DNA of 64,000 nucleotides from Prochlorococcus sp. MIT 1307 (GTDB lineage: Bacteria > Cyanobacteriota > Cyanobacteriia > PCC-6307 > Cyanobiaceae), in the NCBI RefSeq assembly GCF_034092395.1, contig NZ_CP139301.1, positions 1,736,001 through 1,800,000 on the forward strand, written 5' to 3'. Made by a program: the position numbers and the translations under genes. Below, piece by piece: positions 43,841-54,591 of the stretch; the first letter of the stretch is position 1, and each line of letters starts with the position of its first letter. The notes under the pieces were generated by a model that was given only the letters and a program-made list of their open reading frames with translations, was not told the origin of the DNA and ran no database searches.

Positions 43841-44974
43841 TTAGGGTGTTTTTGTTTTGTTGGGTTTATTTGGAGGAAGATCTTTTTCTAATCTTCCAAA
43901 AATCATTCGGCCAGTAGGGGTTTGTAATGCTCCAGTGATGATTACTTCACGACGTTGACCGATGTAATTTCTGGCACCTTCTATTACGACCATTGTTCCA
44001 TCATCGAGATATGCCACTCCTTGGCTAACTTCCTTGCCTTCTCTAACGATCTTAAGATTAAGAGTTTCTCCTGGCTGAACATCTGGTCTTAATGCAATTA
44101 CTAATTCACTGAGATTCATTACTTTTAATTCTTTGACCTGAGCAATTTGGAACAAGTTGTAGTCTGCTGTGATGAGTGTTCCACCTGTGTCGGCTGTTAA
44201 TTTAAGCAATCTTTCGTCTGTTCCATCCCCTTCATAACGAGTAGTGTTTAATACAAGTCTTTTGCCATATGTATCACGTAACTTTGTTAATAACTTAAGC
44301 CCTCTTCTCCCTTTTGACCTTTTTTCATTATTACTTGAATCTGCTAACTGTTGTAGCTCGTCTAATACACTTTGTGAAACGATTACTTGACCTTCGATTA
44401 GCCCGCATCCAAGTAATGCATTAATACGGCCATCGATAATAACACTTGAATCTAATATTTTTGCAGTAGCAGGAGTTAGGATGCCTTCAGCTATTAAGAG
44501 CGCTTCGGTGCTGTTTGGATTAAAAAGGCGTAGAAGAGTGCGACCATGAATATCAGCAAGATTGTAACCAAGTATTCCAAAGAAAATATTACTCAGGACT
44601 GCTAAAAATGGTTTTGTAAATATTATCTCTCGGGGGAGTGGGAGTAGTAATAATGGTGCAAGCAAAAGATTTGCTATGAGCAAACCAAGGATTAACCCTA
44701 AAGATCTACCAAATAGGAGATCAGTTGGCATTGTGCGAGTTTTGCTAATTAATCTTTTTCGCAACTGTTGGAATACAAACCCTGTTAATAACCCCACTAA
44801 AGCTCCAAAACCTGTTAAGAGGCTTTTCAGGTCTGCTTTATTGGCCCATTGATTTAGAAAACCTTCTTGCAAAAAGATCTGCTCTAAAAAATTATCTGGC
44901 AATATGTCGACGCAAAACCAACCGGTTGTCGCCCCTGAGACCAGAAATAAAAAAAGTAACAGGAGGTCCACCAT
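43841..44974 (-). CDS. Membrane-anchored PIN-TRAM protein
   Basis: The 377-residue protein starts with four membrane spans (about 1-150), then has a PIN ribonuclease-like domain (about 165-290). PIN signatures are LDSSVIIDGRI with acidic metal ligands, VSQSVLDELQQLAD and LITADYNLFQIA. A C-terminal TRAM domain (about 295-360) can bind RNA (GETLNLKIVREGKE). This is the YacL-type architecture of Firmicutes and cyanobacteria. It probably degrades or processes RNA near the membrane, though activity has not been shown. It is upstream of clpR, 46 bases away on the same strand. Confidence 0.87.
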   Translation of the reverse strand: MVDLLLLFLFLVSGATTGWFCVDILPDNFLEQIFLQEGFLNQWANKADLKSLLTGFGALVGLLTGFVFQQLRKRLISKTRTMPTDLLFGRSLGLILGLLIANLLLAPLLLLPLPREIIFTKPFLAVLSNIFFGILGYNLADIHGRTLLRLFNPNSTEALLIAEGILTPATAKILDSSVIIDGRINALLGCGLIEGQVIVSQSVLDELQQLADSSNNEKRSKGRRGLKLLTKLRDTYGKRLVLNTTRYEGDGTDERLLKLTADTGGTLITADYNLFQIAQVKELKVMNLSELVIALRPDVQPGETLNLKIVREGKEVSQGVAYLDDGTMVVIEGARNYIGQRREVIITGALQTPTGRMIFGRLEKDLPPNKPNKTKTP

Positions 44975-45071
44975 TGGATCAGATAGGAAGTCCTCGCTCC
45001 ATATTTATGCGTAATGCTCCATTCTTATGAATTTGTTTTGGGAAGACCACCACAGCTTGCGGGATTGAACT

Positions 45072-46382
45072 ATGGGTGATGTTCACTTTTTTAATTCTCC
45101 CAGAAGTGCATATTTGCATATCCCTTTTTGTCATCGACGTTGTTTTTACTGTGATTTTGCTGTTGTCCCTCTAGGTGATAACGCTAGCGGAGCAAATGGA
45201 CCAGGAAGCTCATCTATCAAAGCTTATTTAAGCCTTCTCCACCGAGAAATATCTCTTATACCTCAAGGCCCTCCGCTGGCAACGCTTTATATAGGAGGAG
45301 GTACTCCCTCTTTGTTAACTCCTTCTCAGATAAGTTCTTTGTTAAAGCATCTTGAGGCGCAATTTGGCTTCCAGTATGGGGCTGAAATTAGTCTTGAAAT
45401 CGATCCTGCAAGCTTTAGCCTGAACGCCCTCGAAGGTTATATGGAAGCAGGTATTAATAGATTTAGTTTAGGCGGACAAAGTTTCGATGATCATTCCTTA
45501 GAGCTCATTGGTAGAAGGCATAGGAAACATCATTTAGTTCAGTCATGCGATTGGCTGAATGAGTTCTACAAACGTGGAAGAATTTTAAGTTGGAGCCTTG
45601 ATTTATTGCAAAATTTGCCTGGTCAGGACTTGGCAATTTGGGAGAAAGAATTAAAAAATGCTATGGATACGGGTGTGCCCCACCTCTCTATATATGACTT
45701 ATCAGTTGAACCAGGTACTGTTTTTGCCAGAAAGAAAAGCCGTGGAGAACTTCAACTTCCTAATGAAGACTTATCTGCAGAGATCATGAGATGCACTAGT
45801 TCAGTTCTTGGGAGAGCAGGTTTTGGTCGTTATGAGATTTCTAACTATGCAATGCCAGGACATGCTTCTCGACATAATCGGGTCTATTGGAGCGGTTCAG
45901 GATGGTGGGGGTTTGGTCAAGGTGCAACTAGCGCTCCTTGGGGTGAAAGACTCTCTCGACCTAGAACCAGAGATTTATACCAAAGGTGGATAGAAACTCA
46001 AGAGTGTTTTGGACTTGACTCTTCATTAGAAGCTAATACTGCCAAGTCAATGGCATTAGATGAACAGTTCATGGTTGGACTTCGCCGAAGAGAGGGAGTA
46101 GATCTAATGCTTTTATCCAAGCGATGGGGATGGTCTAATACCCAGTGCCTAGAATATTTGAATTCTTTGAGATTGATTTGGAGGCATGCAATTCAAAGTG
46201 GGTGGTTAATCAGTCAAGGGTGGCGATTTAAGTTGAGTGATCCTGAAGGAATGGAATTTAGCAATCAGGTTCTTATTCAGATGCTTCTTTGGTGGGATTC
46301 TCTTCCTGAAGATGCTGTTGCTGTACCCAGTTTTGGAGAGCTTTCACAAAAAGTTGACGACCTTCGATTAATGGCTGGCTAA
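45072..46382 (+). CDS. hemW: Heme chaperone HemW (radical SAM)
   Basis: A radical SAM protein of the HemN/HemW family with iron-sulfur motif CHRRCFYC (Cys20, Cys24, Cys27), preceded by AYLHIPFC and followed by the conserved [10 protein letters not shown] and [10 protein letters not shown]. The order matches HemW, a heme-insertion chaperone, more than oxygen-independent coproporphyrinogen oxidase. It is 436 residues, longer than the usual 375-400. Part of the excess is a tail of about 30 residues after the typical end ([11 protein letters not shown]), read through 110 bases that also encode the end of panB on the other strand. Confidence 0.88.
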   Translation: MGDVHFFNSPRSAYLHIPFCHRRCFYCDFAVVPLGDNASGANGPGSSSIKAYLSLLHREISLIPQGPPLATLYIGGGTPSLLTPSQISSLLKHLEAQFGFQYGAEISLEIDPASFSLNALEGYMEAGINRFSLGGQSFDDHSLELIGRRHRKHHLVQSCDWLNEFYKRGRILSWSLDLLQNLPGQDLAIWEKELKNAMDTGVPHLSIYDLSVEPGTVFARKKSRGELQLPNEDLSAEIMRCTSSVLGRAGFGRYEISNYAMPGHASRHNRVYWSGSGWWGFGQGATSAPWGERLSRPRTRDLYQRWIETQECFGLDSSLEANTAKSMALDEQFMVGLRRREGVDLMLLSKRWGWSNTQCLEYLNSLRLIWRHAIQSGWLISQGWRFKLSDPEGMEFSNQVLIQMLLWWDSLPEDAVAVPSFGELSQKVDDLRLMAG

Positions 46383-47076
46383 AGGGAGGTTGTTTTTCGG
46401 ACAGGCCAAGAAGGTCGGCTGTTACTCGTACTTGTCCATCACAATTTTTGCCTGCTCCTATCCCAATAACAGGAATTTTTAGTTGATTGCTTTGATGATT
46501 GGCCACTTCCTCTGGTACATGCTCAAGAACAAGACCAAAACAACCAGCTTTTTGAAGTTGAAGGGCTTGAGATAAAAGTTTTTCTTGGCTGGCCTTATCT
46601 TCAGCTTGACGACGGTAGCCAAGGTTGTGGACTGATTGTGGGGTTAGTCCTAGATGTCCCATAACAGGAATGCCCATTCTTATTAACCGTTCAATTACTT
46701 TTAAGACTTCAGGTTCTGCTCCTTCTATCTTCACAGCTGCAGCACATGAGTTTTTAATGAGGAAACCTGCAGCCGCTACTGCTTTATCTTCGCCACATTG
46801 GTAACTGAGGAATGGAAGATCGCAGATAACTAGCGGCTGCTCATTTAAGGGCTTTTTAAAGCCTCTTCCTACAGCTTGAGTGTGATGGAGCATTTGCTCT
46901 AGGGTGACTGGGAGCGTGGTGGCATGGCCAAGGATCACCATTGCTAGTGAATCGCCAACAAGTACTACATCTGCGCCTGCAGCCTCAACAATGGATGAAG
47001 AAATACTGTCCCAAGCGGTCAGAACTGTTATGGATCTTCCAGTTTGTTTAAAACGAATCAATTCCGCGGGGAGCAT
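46273..47076 (-). CDS. panB: Ketopantoate hydroxymethyltransferase
   Basis: PanB adds a hydroxymethyl group to 2-oxoisovalerate, the first step of pantothenate synthesis. The 267-residue length is normal. Motifs are [33 protein letters not shown] with metal-binding Asp and active-site Ser, [11 protein letters not shown] and [14 protein letters not shown]. Its last 110 bases overlap the end of hemW on the opposite strand. Upstream lies the SRP RNA gene, 44 bases away on the other strand. Confidence 0.95.
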   Translation of the reverse strand: MLPAELIRFKQTGRSITVLTAWDSISSSIVEAAGADVVLVGDSLAMVILGHATTLPVTLEQMLHHTQAVGRGFKKPLNEQPLVICDLPFLSYQCGEDKAVAAAGFLIKNSCAAAVKIEGAEPEVLKVIERLIRMGIPVMGHLGLTPQSVHNLGYRRQAEDKASQEKLLSQALQLQKAGCFGLVLEHVPEEVANHQSNQLKIPVIGIGAGKNCDGQVRVTADLLGLSEKQPPFSQPLIEGRQLFVKALQNWVQQQHLQEENPTKEASE

Positions 47077-47120
47077 GTTCTTAGGCAGCCCTTAAGTATG
47101 AATTGCTAAAATGGAGAAGA

Positions 47121-47215
47121 CTCGGACCCATGCGGCTAAGACTCCTAAACCTGGTCAGGACCGGAAGGTAGCAGCCACAAGGGATGCTCGTAGCAGGCGT
47201 GGATTCCGGGTCACC
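47121..47215 (+). ncRNA. ffs: Signal recognition particle 4.5S-type RNA
   Basis: The SRP RNA core, CTGGTCAGGACCGGAAGG followed by TAGCAGCC, matches the universal Ffh-binding stem and GGAA tetraloop. Flanks GACCC (about 47126-47130) and GGGTC (about 47208-47212) close the long hairpin, giving about 95 bases. The ends are estimated. It lies between the minus-strand panB and ftsZ genes, 16 bases from the ftsZ stop. Confidence 0.92.
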
Positions 47216-47231
47216 TAAAAACAATGCTTTT

Positions 47232-48356
47232 CTATCTTTCGTCATCCTTGCGAACTTGCCGAAGTCGCAGAAAGTCAGGTATTCCAGGCCCAGGTTCTCT
47301 GACTTCTGTCTGGTTGTAAAGAGATTGAGTTGATAATTTACTGCGTGACTTTTGATTGCGGTAAGTCTGGTTACTTTCAAATCCAGTAGCAATAACAGTT
47401 ACTTGGATTTCTCCTTCTAGCCTTTCATCAATTACAGCTCCAACAATGATGTTTGCATCAGGGTCAACTACTTCATAAATAACTTCTGAGGCAGAGGTCA
47501 TATCTTCGAGAGTCATATCTTTGCCTCCAGTGATATTTATTACGCACCCTTTTGCTCCGTCTATCCGTCCTGCTTCAAGAAGTGGACTATTAATAGCTGC
47601 TTGAGCTGCTTCTATTGATCGTGACCTTCCGGAACCTAATCCAATTCCAAGTAAAGCTGTTCCTGCTTCAGTCATAACTGAACGGACATCGGCGAAATCT
47701 ACATTGACAAGCCCAGGGCAGGTAATGATGTCACTTATCCCTTTCACTCCCATACGAAGAACGTCATCTGCATTTCGGAATGCTTCACGCAAAGGTGCAC
47801 CAGCGATCACATCTTTTAAACGATCGTTAGGTATAACAATCAAAGTGTCAACATTCTCTGCAAGGCGAGCTATCCCTTCATCTGCTTGCCTCATTCTTCG
47901 TCGACCTTCAAAACTAAAAGGCTTAGTGACAATGCCTACAGTAAGGGCACCGCTTTCTTTCGCGACTTCTGCTACTACAGGTGCTGCGCCCGTTCCTGTT
48001 CCGCCCCCCATCCCCGCAGCTATAAATACTAGGTCTGAGCCTTGTAGTGCTTCTTGTAATTCAGCCCTGGATTCTTCAGCTGCTTTTTGTCCGATGCTTG
48101 GATTCCCTCCAGCGCCCAATCCTCTTGTTAAGGTTTGGCCTAATTGCAATCTGTTTTGGGCTTGGGATTCAATAAGGGCTTGAGCATCAGTATTTAGTAC
48201 TCGATAAGCAACCCCCTCTAGGTCACTAAGAATCATTCCGTTGACGGCGTTGCTTCCTCCACCGCCTACCCCAATGACTTCTATGCGGGCTGATTGGCTT
48301 GGACTAATTCCGTCCAACCTCATCAACCCAGATTTGTTTCCACTACCCATCTCCAT
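47232..48356 (-). CDS. ftsZ: Cell division protein FtsZ
   Basis: FtsZ is the tubulin-like GTPase that forms the division ring. The 374-residue protein carries [20 protein letters not shown], the tubulin signature GGGTGTG (117-123), and the T7 loop [10 protein letters not shown]. The conserved C-terminal membrane-anchor-binding peptide [10 protein letters not shown] is present. A linker of about 35 polar residues precedes it. Length and motifs are normal. Its promoter is probably in the 166 bases between it and the J-domain gene on the same strand. Confidence 0.97.
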   Translation of the reverse strand: MEMGSGNKSGLMRLDGISPSQSARIEVIGVGGGGSNAVNGMILSDLEGVAYRVLNTDAQALIESQAQNRLQLGQTLTRGLGAGGNPSIGQKAAEESRAELQEALQGSDLVFIAAGMGGGTGTGAAPVVAEVAKESGALTVGIVTKPFSFEGRRRMRQADEGIARLAENVDTLIVIPNDRLKDVIAGAPLREAFRNADDVLRMGVKGISDIITCPGLVNVDFADVRSVMTEAGTALLGIGLGSGRSRSIEAAQAAINSPLLEAGRIDGAKGCVINITGGKDMTLEDMTSASEVIYEVVDPDANIIVGAVIDERLEGEIQVTVIATGFESNQTYRNQKSRSKLSTQSLYNQTEVREPGPGIPDFLRLRQVRKDDER

Positions 48357-48522
48357 AGTCAGAGGTAAGCACTAAGTTTTGGTTCATTATGTACTCACGA
48401 TAGTCTTCTGTTGAAATTTTCAAAAAAGTTACCTTTTTTCAACGGCTTTAGATGAGGGTTTTTTGACTTTCTTCGAAAGGTGAGGTCGGCCTTAAAAGCT
48501 AGTATTTAAAAGGATTTATTTT

Positions 48523-48912
48523 TCAAAATATCAAAGCATCTAGAGAAAACATCATGGTTAAGGCAATTAATAAGATGAGAAATTTTTCTGTGGAATTGAA
48601 ATTTCCACCATGATTTGATTTCTTCTCATACGGCTCAGGAACAGTGTTTGAATGTTTTTGGTCAATTACTGTGATTTCAAAGCTAGGCCGACCTGCTATT
48701 TCCCATTCAAAGCGTTTTTTGGGATCACTTAGCACCAAATATGCTTCATTGATCCACTTGAAGCGCTCCTCTGCACTTTTACTATTTTTATTTAGATCAG
48801 GATGCCAACGCTTGGCCTCTCGTTTGAAGGCTTTTTTGAGTTGGTCCGAATTGCTTCCAGGTGGGAGTCCAAGTAGCGACCAATATGTAAAACTTCCAGC
48901 AGATGAGGTCAT
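48523..48912 (-). CDS. Membrane-anchored J-domain protein
   Basis: A 129-residue protein (from ATG 48912) with a J-domain at residues 8-70: WSLLGLPPGSNSDQLKKAF, KREAKRWHPDLNK (HPD at 37-39), and NEAYLVLSDPKKRFEWE. A charged linker follows, then a C-terminal span (about 111-129, FLILLIALTMMFSLDALIF). It would recruit DnaK to the membrane. No zinc or substrate domain is present. It lies between ftsQ and ftsZ on the same strand, so a link with the divisome is possible. An alternative start is TTG at 48936. Confidence 0.85.
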   Translation of the reverse strand: MTSSAGSFTYWSLLGLPPGSNSDQLKKAFKREAKRWHPDLNKNSKSAEERFKWINEAYLVLSDPKKRFEWEIAGRPSFEITVIDQKHSNTVPEPYEKKSNHGGNFNSTEKFLILLIALTMMFSLDALIF

Positions 48913-49094
48913 CTCTAGGGCGTCAAGAATTTCCAATTACACCATCGATATCAATAAAGTGGCTTTGTTGCCAGTTTTTGATTAGAGATTGTTTGTTTTT
49001 TTGATTAACTTACGCTCTACAGCTCAAGCCTAATAGTTAGGGGAAACATTACTTTCGCTAGGGTTTTACTTTGGGAGAGTTATGAGAGATCTTC

Positions 49095-49958
49095 CTATAA
49101 GTCATTATTAGGGATTTGTAATTCAGGTTTCGAAGGATCTCTTATATCTAAGATTATATTTTTTTTATTAACAAGCTTAGCAGGTAAATTAATACTTAAT
49201 TGATAAAGAGCCTTGATTTGCTTTTTGATGGGTAAATTACTAGCTCCTAATTGGACAACTTGAAATTTTTTTGTCTTTAGACTTATTTCTCCATTCGGAC
49301 TCAAAATTATTTTTGTTAGAGGGCTTCCAAGTTTGTCTTTATTCTCTAGGAGTATTGAAATTAAATTCTTTTGAGTTTCGACCCATCCTTCAACATAGAC
49401 ATTGCTTAATGGAAGATCTGTTTTAGGGGCCATTCTTATTGGCATCCAGTTGCCATTTTTATCAAGCATTCCTTTCTCTTTCCCTTCTATACCCCGTCTA
49501 TCAGCAAAAGCGACGGGCTTTCTTTCTTGAATTATTATTGTTAGTTTAGGAGGGAAAAGTCTTCGCTCGATTTGAAGACTTCTAATTGGAAGTTCTTTGA
49601 GAAGATTAATTTTAAGTTGTTTGGGATTAATTGCAAAAAGTGGCTTAGGAAAACTAAAGCCTGAAGCGGAAATTATTGAGGCTGCTTGAATCTTGGAGCT
49701 GCCTTGAACTGTAATTTGCTCAACATCGATGAGACTCCATCCATTTTTTATTACTAATACCCCTAGCCCATAAGTTATTGAACTGCATACAACAACACGC
49801 CATAGTTGAAGTAGCTGGTTATTTCTATGCTTTATGCGAAGTTTTTGACGCTTCTCAGCCCTTGGGCTTGTTGGAGGAGCGCTAGTCGAAGATTGCTTGC
49901 TTTGTATTGATCTCTTCACAGATCGCAACGTGATCTTTGCATGAGTTGATTCATCCAA
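49095..49958 (-). CDS. ftsQ: Cell division protein FtsQ-like
   Basis: A 287-residue bitopic protein: a polar N-terminal tail of about 45 residues, one membrane span (about 53-72), then a POTRA domain (about 75-145, with VEQITVQGSSKIQAASI and FAINPKQLKINLLKEL) and a beta domain (RRLFPPKLTIIIQERKPVAF). FtsQ/DivIB links wall synthesis to the ring. Its place between ddl and ftsZ supports the name. The start overlaps the previous gene by 43 bases. Confidence 0.88.
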   Translation of the reverse strand: MDESTHAKITLRSVKRSIQSKQSSTSAPPTSPRAEKRQKLRIKHRNNQLLQLWRVVVCSSITYGLGVLVIKNGWSLIDVEQITVQGSSKIQAASIISASGFSFPKPLFAINPKQLKINLLKELPIRSLQIERRLFPPKLTIIIQERKPVAFADRRGIEGKEKGMLDKNGNWMPIRMAPKTDLPLSNVYVEGWVETQKNLISILLENKDKLGSPLTKIILSPNGEISLKTKKFQVVQLGASNLPIKKQIKALYQLSINLPAKLVNKKNIILDIRDPSKPELQIPNNDL

Positions 49959-50326
49959 TCTCTGGCTTGCTCAGCATCCGAGAAGGGCACATCCATTTCC
50001 TGGCCGTTTCCAATTAGTCTTAATCGGCAGCGCCCTTGTGATTCTGTTGTTAATGGTGCTTCACCTGAAGTTAGTGCCATCAATTCCAAAAGTTCTAGTT
50101 TGGTTATTTCAAATGTGCTTTGCTCTTTAAAGCTGCCTGCTTCAAAGCTGCTCCAGCTCAAAATACCTTTCTTGAGTCGAGCCGCTCCTGATCCATCAAG
50201 TTTTGAGAGCTCTGCACCTTCTGCCCAACTGCGAAACAGATTTTGTCTGCGACGCTCAAGCCAACCTAGGGCGGTTAACAGAACAAATATCAATAGAAGT
50301 GGGAACCAGAGCAGACCGTGAATCAT
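49916..50326 (-). CDS. Small membrane-anchored hypothetical protein, 136 aa
   Basis: A 136-residue protein with an N-terminal membrane span (about 5-20, LLWFPLLLIFVLLTALG) followed by a soluble domain with conserved-looking CRLRLIGNGQEMDVPFSDAEQARDW. It lies between ddl and ftsQ and overlaps ftsQ by 43 bases, so it is part of the same division and wall cluster. The single N-terminal anchor and location suggest a divisome-related accessory role (inference). I do not recognise a named family. Confidence 0.7.
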   Translation of the reverse strand: MIHGLLWFPLLLIFVLLTALGWLERRRQNLFRSWAEGAELSKLDGSGAARLKKGILSWSSFEAGSFKEQSTFEITKLELLELMALTSGEAPLTTESQGRCRLRLIGNGQEMDVPFSDAEQARDWMNQLMQRSRCDL

Positions 50327-50371
50327 TGGAGGTCAAAGATAGATGTTCTGAAAGAATTGATTTTCCTTTGT

Positions 50372-51436
50372 TTATTCTGTAGCTGTAGCAACTAGCGTTG
50401 CTACAAGTTGTTCGAGCGTTACACCAGCAGCTTCCCAAAGCATTGGATACATACTTTTAGATGTAAACCCTGGCAATGTGTTGATCTCATTGATCCATAG
50501 TTCGTCAGTTTCTTCTTTATAGAAAAAATCAACTCTTGCAAGACCTTTTGCAGTGATGATTTCACATGCTTGCAAAGTTAATTGTTGAACTCTATCTTTT
50601 ACTTTTGCAGGAAGGGGAGCAGGAATCAGCGCTTGGCTCGAATTTTGAGAGTATTTTGTCTCGTAGTCATACCAATCAGCATCAAAGCGTATTTCTCCCA
50701 CTGCAGATGTTTTTAGCGAATCAGAACCACCAAGGACTGCACATTCCAGTTCTCTTGCAATTACTGCTTTTTCAATCACTATTCGCCTGTCAAGTTTTGC
50801 GGCTTCCATTAGCCCTTCAATGAGTTGTTTCCTGTTGAGAGCTTTGGTTATTCCAACTGAAGAGCCAAGGTTTGCGGGCTTGACAAAACAGGGATATCCA
50901 ACATTCAACTCAAGTTTCTTTAAAAGTTTTTCTTTGTCACCTTCTCTTGTTAGATCTTTTGCTTCTGCAGGGAAATAAGGCACTTGAGGTAATCCTGCTG
51001 CAGAGAAGGCTGCCTTCATCGCTAGCTTGTCCATTCCAGTTGCAGAAGCTAATACTCCTGACCCCACAAAAGGTTTTCTCATTAATGTGAATACGCCTTG
51101 TATTGTTCCATCTTCTCCATTGGGACCGTGAAGCACGGGATACCAAACCTCTACTTTGTTAGTGCCATTAGGGAGGCCATTAAAGCCATGCGGCGGTAGT
51201 GGGGTTGGCAGTTCTTTCTCTTGCAGCGCATAGCCTTTTTTTAAAGCTTGATTTGCAATTTCTTCTGGCCACCAGCGACCGTCTAAATCAATATATATTG
51301 GCTTGATCTTGAAACGATTTGCATTATCACCATTTCTTAGGGCTTTGATAACAGTAGTTGCTGATTGGATAGAGACGTTGTGTTCCCTAGAAGCACCACC
51401 GAAAACCACGCCAACAAAGGTATTGGATGAAGGCAT
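50372..51436 (-). CDS. ddl: D-alanine-D-alanine ligase
   Basis: Ddl makes the D-Ala-D-Ala dipeptide for peptidoglycan. The 354-residue protein has the ATP-grasp fold: [13 protein letters not shown] at the N-terminus (family P-loop-like segment), [30 protein letters not shown] and the metal-binding [17 protein letters not shown]. It leads the ddl-ftsQ-ftsZ group and lies downstream of miaB on the same strand. Confidence 0.96.
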   Translation of the reverse strand: MPSSNTFVGVVFGGASREHNVSIQSATTVIKALRNGDNANRFKIKPIYIDLDGRWWPEEIANQALKKGYALQEKELPTPLPPHGFNGLPNGTNKVEVWYPVLHGPNGEDGTIQGVFTLMRKPFVGSGVLASATGMDKLAMKAAFSAAGLPQVPYFPAEAKDLTREGDKEKLLKKLELNVGYPCFVKPANLGSSVGITKALNRKQLIEGLMEAAKLDRRIVIEKAVIARELECAVLGGSDSLKTSAVGEIRFDADWYDYETKYSQNSSQALIPAPLPAKVKDRVQQLTLQACEIITAKGLARVDFFYKEETDELWINEINTLPGFTSKSMYPMLWEAAGVTLEQLVATLVATATE

Positions 51437-51494
51437 GTAATTAGACCAGAACCTTTCTTATAGATCTCAAAGGTATCAGTGAAGTGGAGATAAT

Positions 51495-52895
51495 TCATCT
51501 CAATGGGATGCCGCTTAGAGAGAATGAGCGAACCTCTTTGATTTCTACCGAAACAATATCTCCTGGTTTATACCGGTACCCTAGTGGTCCTTCTTTTGGA
51601 AAAAAGGTAAGCCGGTTGGTTCTTGTTCGCCCCATAAGTTGATTCTGATTTTTTGGATTGATATCTTCTGCTAGAACCTCTTCGACATGATGTTTGTAAC
51701 GAGAATTGCGTTGCTTTGCTGTTTTTTCAACTAAGGCATTGAGCTCTTGTAGTCGTTCAATTTTTACTGCTTCTGGGAGTTGGTTTGGCCAGTTTGCGGC
51801 TGGGGTATGAGGACGTGGTGAATAAGCAGCAGTATTGACTTGATCGAAACCTACCTCCTCAATAACGGAGAGGGTCTTTTGGAATTGCTGAGTAGTTTCG
51901 CCAGGGAATGCAACGATTACATCTGCACTAATTGAGGCATGAGGGATTAGCTGTCTTATTTGTTTGATTATTCGCATATAGCGTTCAATTGTGTAACCTC
52001 TCGCCATTGATCTAAGGATTTCGTTATCACCACTTTGAAATGGAATGTGAAAGTGCTCACAAACTTTTTGCAGTTCAGAGCAAGCTTTGATTAAACGACT
52101 TGTGAAATATCTAGGGTGGCTTGTCGCAAAGCGAATACGTTCGATTCCTTCTACATCGTGAATGTAATGAAGGAGATCTGTGAATGTATTTTGACGACGG
52201 CCTTGTTTTGTGATTCCAGGCAAATCTCTTCCATAAGCATCAATATTCTGCCCAAGGAGTGTGATCTCTTTGTACCCTAATAAAGCAAGCTTTTCTATCT
52301 CCGCTCGAATTGCTTCTGGATATCTAGATTGTTCCTTTCCTCTCACTGAAGGCACAACGCAATATGTACAGCGTTCATTACAGCCATAGATGACATTTAC
52401 CCATGCACAAATGGTGCTATCTCTACGAGCAGTAGTCAGATCTTCATGAATGTGGTCTTCTTCTGTGGCTAAAACTTGCTGGCCATTGTCCACTTGCCTT
52501 AGCAGGGTTTCTAAACGATTTGCATGTTGAGGTCCCATGACCAGATCAATCTCAGGGACTCTTCGAAGTAATGCTTCACCTTCTTGCTGTGCTACACATC
52601 CCGCAACAATGAGTTTTAGATGAGGTGAGGTTTGTTTCCTTTTTGCTTGTCGCCCCAAATAGCTATATACCTTTTGCTCAGCGTTATCGCGGATTGTGCA
52701 TGTGTTATACAGAACCAAATCGGCTTCTAGCTCCGTTTTTGCTTCGTGATATCCCATTTCTTCAAGAATGCCTGCCATCCTTTCTGAATCGGCTTTATTC
52801 ATTTGGCAGCCAAAAGTTGTAATCCAATAACTATCGCGGGGACTTTTAGGAATTAAAGACGTTTTTGGTCTTGAGCTTGTGTTGGTCGCGATCAT
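51495..52895 (-). CDS. miaB: tRNA-2-methylthio-N6-dimethylallyladenosine synthase
   Basis: MiaB adds a methylthio group at A37 of tRNAs. The 466-residue protein has three N-terminal cysteines for the auxiliary cluster (Cys30, Cys66, Cys100 in [16 protein letters not shown] and VAGCVAQQ), the radical SAM motif [10 protein letters not shown] (Cys172, Cys176, Cys179), and a C-terminal TRAM domain (about 400-460). The arrangement matches MiaB rather than MtaB or RimO. It is upstream of ddl. Downstream on the other side lies tRNA-His. Confidence 0.95.
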   Translation of the reverse strand: MIATNTSSRPKTSLIPKSPRDSYWITTFGCQMNKADSERMAGILEEMGYHEAKTELEADLVLYNTCTIRDNAEQKVYSYLGRQAKRKQTSPHLKLIVAGCVAQQEGEALLRRVPEIDLVMGPQHANRLETLLRQVDNGQQVLATEEDHIHEDLTTARRDSTICAWVNVIYGCNERCTYCVVPSVRGKEQSRYPEAIRAEIEKLALLGYKEITLLGQNIDAYGRDLPGITKQGRRQNTFTDLLHYIHDVEGIERIRFATSHPRYFTSRLIKACSELQKVCEHFHIPFQSGDNEILRSMARGYTIERYMRIIKQIRQLIPHASISADVIVAFPGETTQQFQKTLSVIEEVGFDQVNTAAYSPRPHTPAANWPNQLPEAVKIERLQELNALVEKTAKQRNSRYKHHVEEVLAEDINPKNQNQLMGRTRTNRLTFFPKEGPLGYRYKPGDIVSVEIKEVRSFSLSGIPLR

Positions 52896-53002
52896 GGTGA
52901 AATTCGATCAAAGGACCTTTATTGATTTCATCATTGGACAAATTTGAATGGACTGAAATGTTTGAGGAAACCTACAAGCTAAGAAGAATCTTTTGGGATG
53001 AG

Positions 53003-53075
53003 GGCGAGCGAGGGGATTCGAACCCCCGAATGGCGGCGCCACAAGCCGCTGCCTTAACCACTTGGCGACGCCCGC
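53003..53075 (-). tRNA. tRNA-His (GTG anticodon)
   Basis: The 73-base gene has acceptor GCGGGCG pairing with CGCTCGC (one G-T pair), anticodon stem GCGGC/GCCGC and loop TTGTGGC, giving GTG. The T-arm is GGGG(G)-TTCGAAT-CCCC. A G before position 1 could supply the extra G(-1) needed for histidine identity. CCA is not encoded. Confidence 0.95.
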
Positions 53076-53307
53076 CGCGTCGTTATGAATTTACCAATTC
53101 GTCTGCAAATTAATCTGAAATATGTTCTTGAGCAAGATTTAGAGTGTTCTTCTAGTTGCCTCTTAATGGGAATTGATTTTGTACCTTTAACTTTTTAAAA
53201 CTAATTTCAGCTTTTGTGCCTGCGGAAATTGTTTAGTACCATCACAAAATTTGCTATTAAGACTCGCTCCTGTTGATTCATTCCACTTTGGTTAAGTTGG
53301 CTTTGCA

Positions 53308-54591
53308 ATGACTCAGCGAAAAAAGGGATCTCTTGATGTTTTGGTCCCACGTGGCTTAGTTGGAAGCGGGGAAGCAGTTTTGTCAGCGTCGGCAAAAGAG
53401 GACGGATTATGTGCTTTGCGAATTAGTTGGGAGAGTGGACAAATTTCTGGTCTTGAGGCAATTAAGAAAGAAGATGCATCTTCTCTCAAACTTCTTCTCC
53501 CTAGACTTTTAGAACCTCATGCACATATTGATAAGGCATTCTCCTGGAACGACTTTCCGAACTTTAAGGGGAGCTATGAAGATGCTCTTAAAGCAAATCT
53601 TCAAGAGCATAAAAACCGTACAAGTCAGATTGTTTTTGGGCGAGCAGATCGCTCTTTGACTATCGCTGTAAAGAATGGATGTAGAGCAATAAGAAGTCAT
53701 ATTGATAGTTTTGGCTATTTTGCAGATCCCATTTGGGAAGCGTTGCTTGAACTTCGAAAAAAATGGCATGCGCTAATTGAATTGCAGTTAGTAGCACTAG
53801 CGCCTTTGGAATATTGGAATACTCGTGAGGGTGATCTTCTGGCTTCTCGTCTAGGTAGAGAAGGGGGGCTCCTTGGTGGCGTGCTGGCTCCACCCTTTAA
53901 CAGAGAGTTATCTAGCGATTTATTAGCTCAGATGCTCAAACTCGCTAATCAATATAACTGTGGAATTGATCTGCATATAGATGAATCGGATACAGAACCA
54001 GCAGTTGGTTTAAATCAATTAGTTCAAGTGCTTGATCACAACGAAGTAAATGTTTCTATTACTTGTAGCCATGCAAGCAGTATGGGGCTTCTTTCTCCAG
54101 TGGATTTGCGGCGTTTGTCTGAACGCTTGGCTCACCATCACGTGAATGTGATCGCTTTACCTCTAACTAATTTTTGGTTGTTGGGTCGTCAGTCAAAAAC
54201 CACTCCATTACTAAGACCTTTGGCCCCTATTTCCCAACTCCAAAAAGCAGGCGTAAGAGTTGCTATTGGTGGGGATAACGTTCAAGATTCATGGTTCCCC
54301 GCAGGTACCTTTGACCCTTTAGCTTTGATGTCATTTTCGATGCCGCTTACTCAGTTGGCTCCATGGCAGCGTCGAGGACTTGCTCCTTTTACTACTTCGG
54401 CAGCAGCTGTAATGGATTTGAAATGGGATGGCATTGTTCGAATAGGTAGTCCTGCTGATTTCGTTTTATTGGAGGCCAGTAGTTGGTCAGAAGCACTTTC
54501 GAAACCACCTCAGAGGAAAGTATTGATTAACGGCAATTGGCTGGATGAAACGATTATTCCAAAAACTAATCCAATTGAGCATTTGAATTAA
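53308..54591 (+). CDS. Amidohydrolase, cytosine-deaminase-like
   Basis: The 427-residue amidohydrolase has metal ligands in LEPHAHIDKAF, GIDLHIDESD, TCSHASSMG and AIGGDNVQDSW, in the order of cytosine-deaminase-type members. The N- and C-terminal strands build the small beta-sandwich. A substrate such as a pyrimidine or hydantoin is possible, but it cannot be settled. The stop overlaps the ATG of the FAD-oxidase gene (TAATG), so the two proteins probably act together. The pair stands between tRNA-His and folC. Confidence 0.84.
   Translation: MTQRKKGSLDVLVPRGLVGSGEAVLSASAKEDGLCALRISWESGQISGLEAIKKEDASSLKLLLPRLLEPHAHIDKAFSWNDFPNFKGSYEDALKANLQEHKNRTSQIVFGRADRSLTIAVKNGCRAIRSHIDSFGYFADPIWEALLELRKKWHALIELQLVALAPLEYWNTREGDLLASRLGREGGLLGGVLAPPFNRELSSDLLAQMLKLANQYNCGIDLHIDESDTEPAVGLNQLVQVLDHNEVNVSITCSHASSMGLLSPVDLRRLSERLAHHHVNVIALPLTNFWLLGRQSKTTPLLRPLAPISQLQKAGVRVAIGGDNVQDSWFPAGTFDPLALMSFSMPLTQLAPWQRRGLAPFTTSAAAVMDLKWDGIVRIGSPADFVLLEASSWSEALSKPPQRKVLINGNWLDETIIPKTNPIEHLN

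Noticed and set aside
48411-48440. AAAAAAG/CTTTTTT hairpin as terminator of the J-domain gene
   Set aside because: The stem is A/T-only and lies in the presumed ftsZ promoter region; too weak to report as a terminator.
52922-53113. 63-codon ORF crossing the tRNA-His gene
   Set aside because: It translates the complement of tRNA-His and is an artefact.
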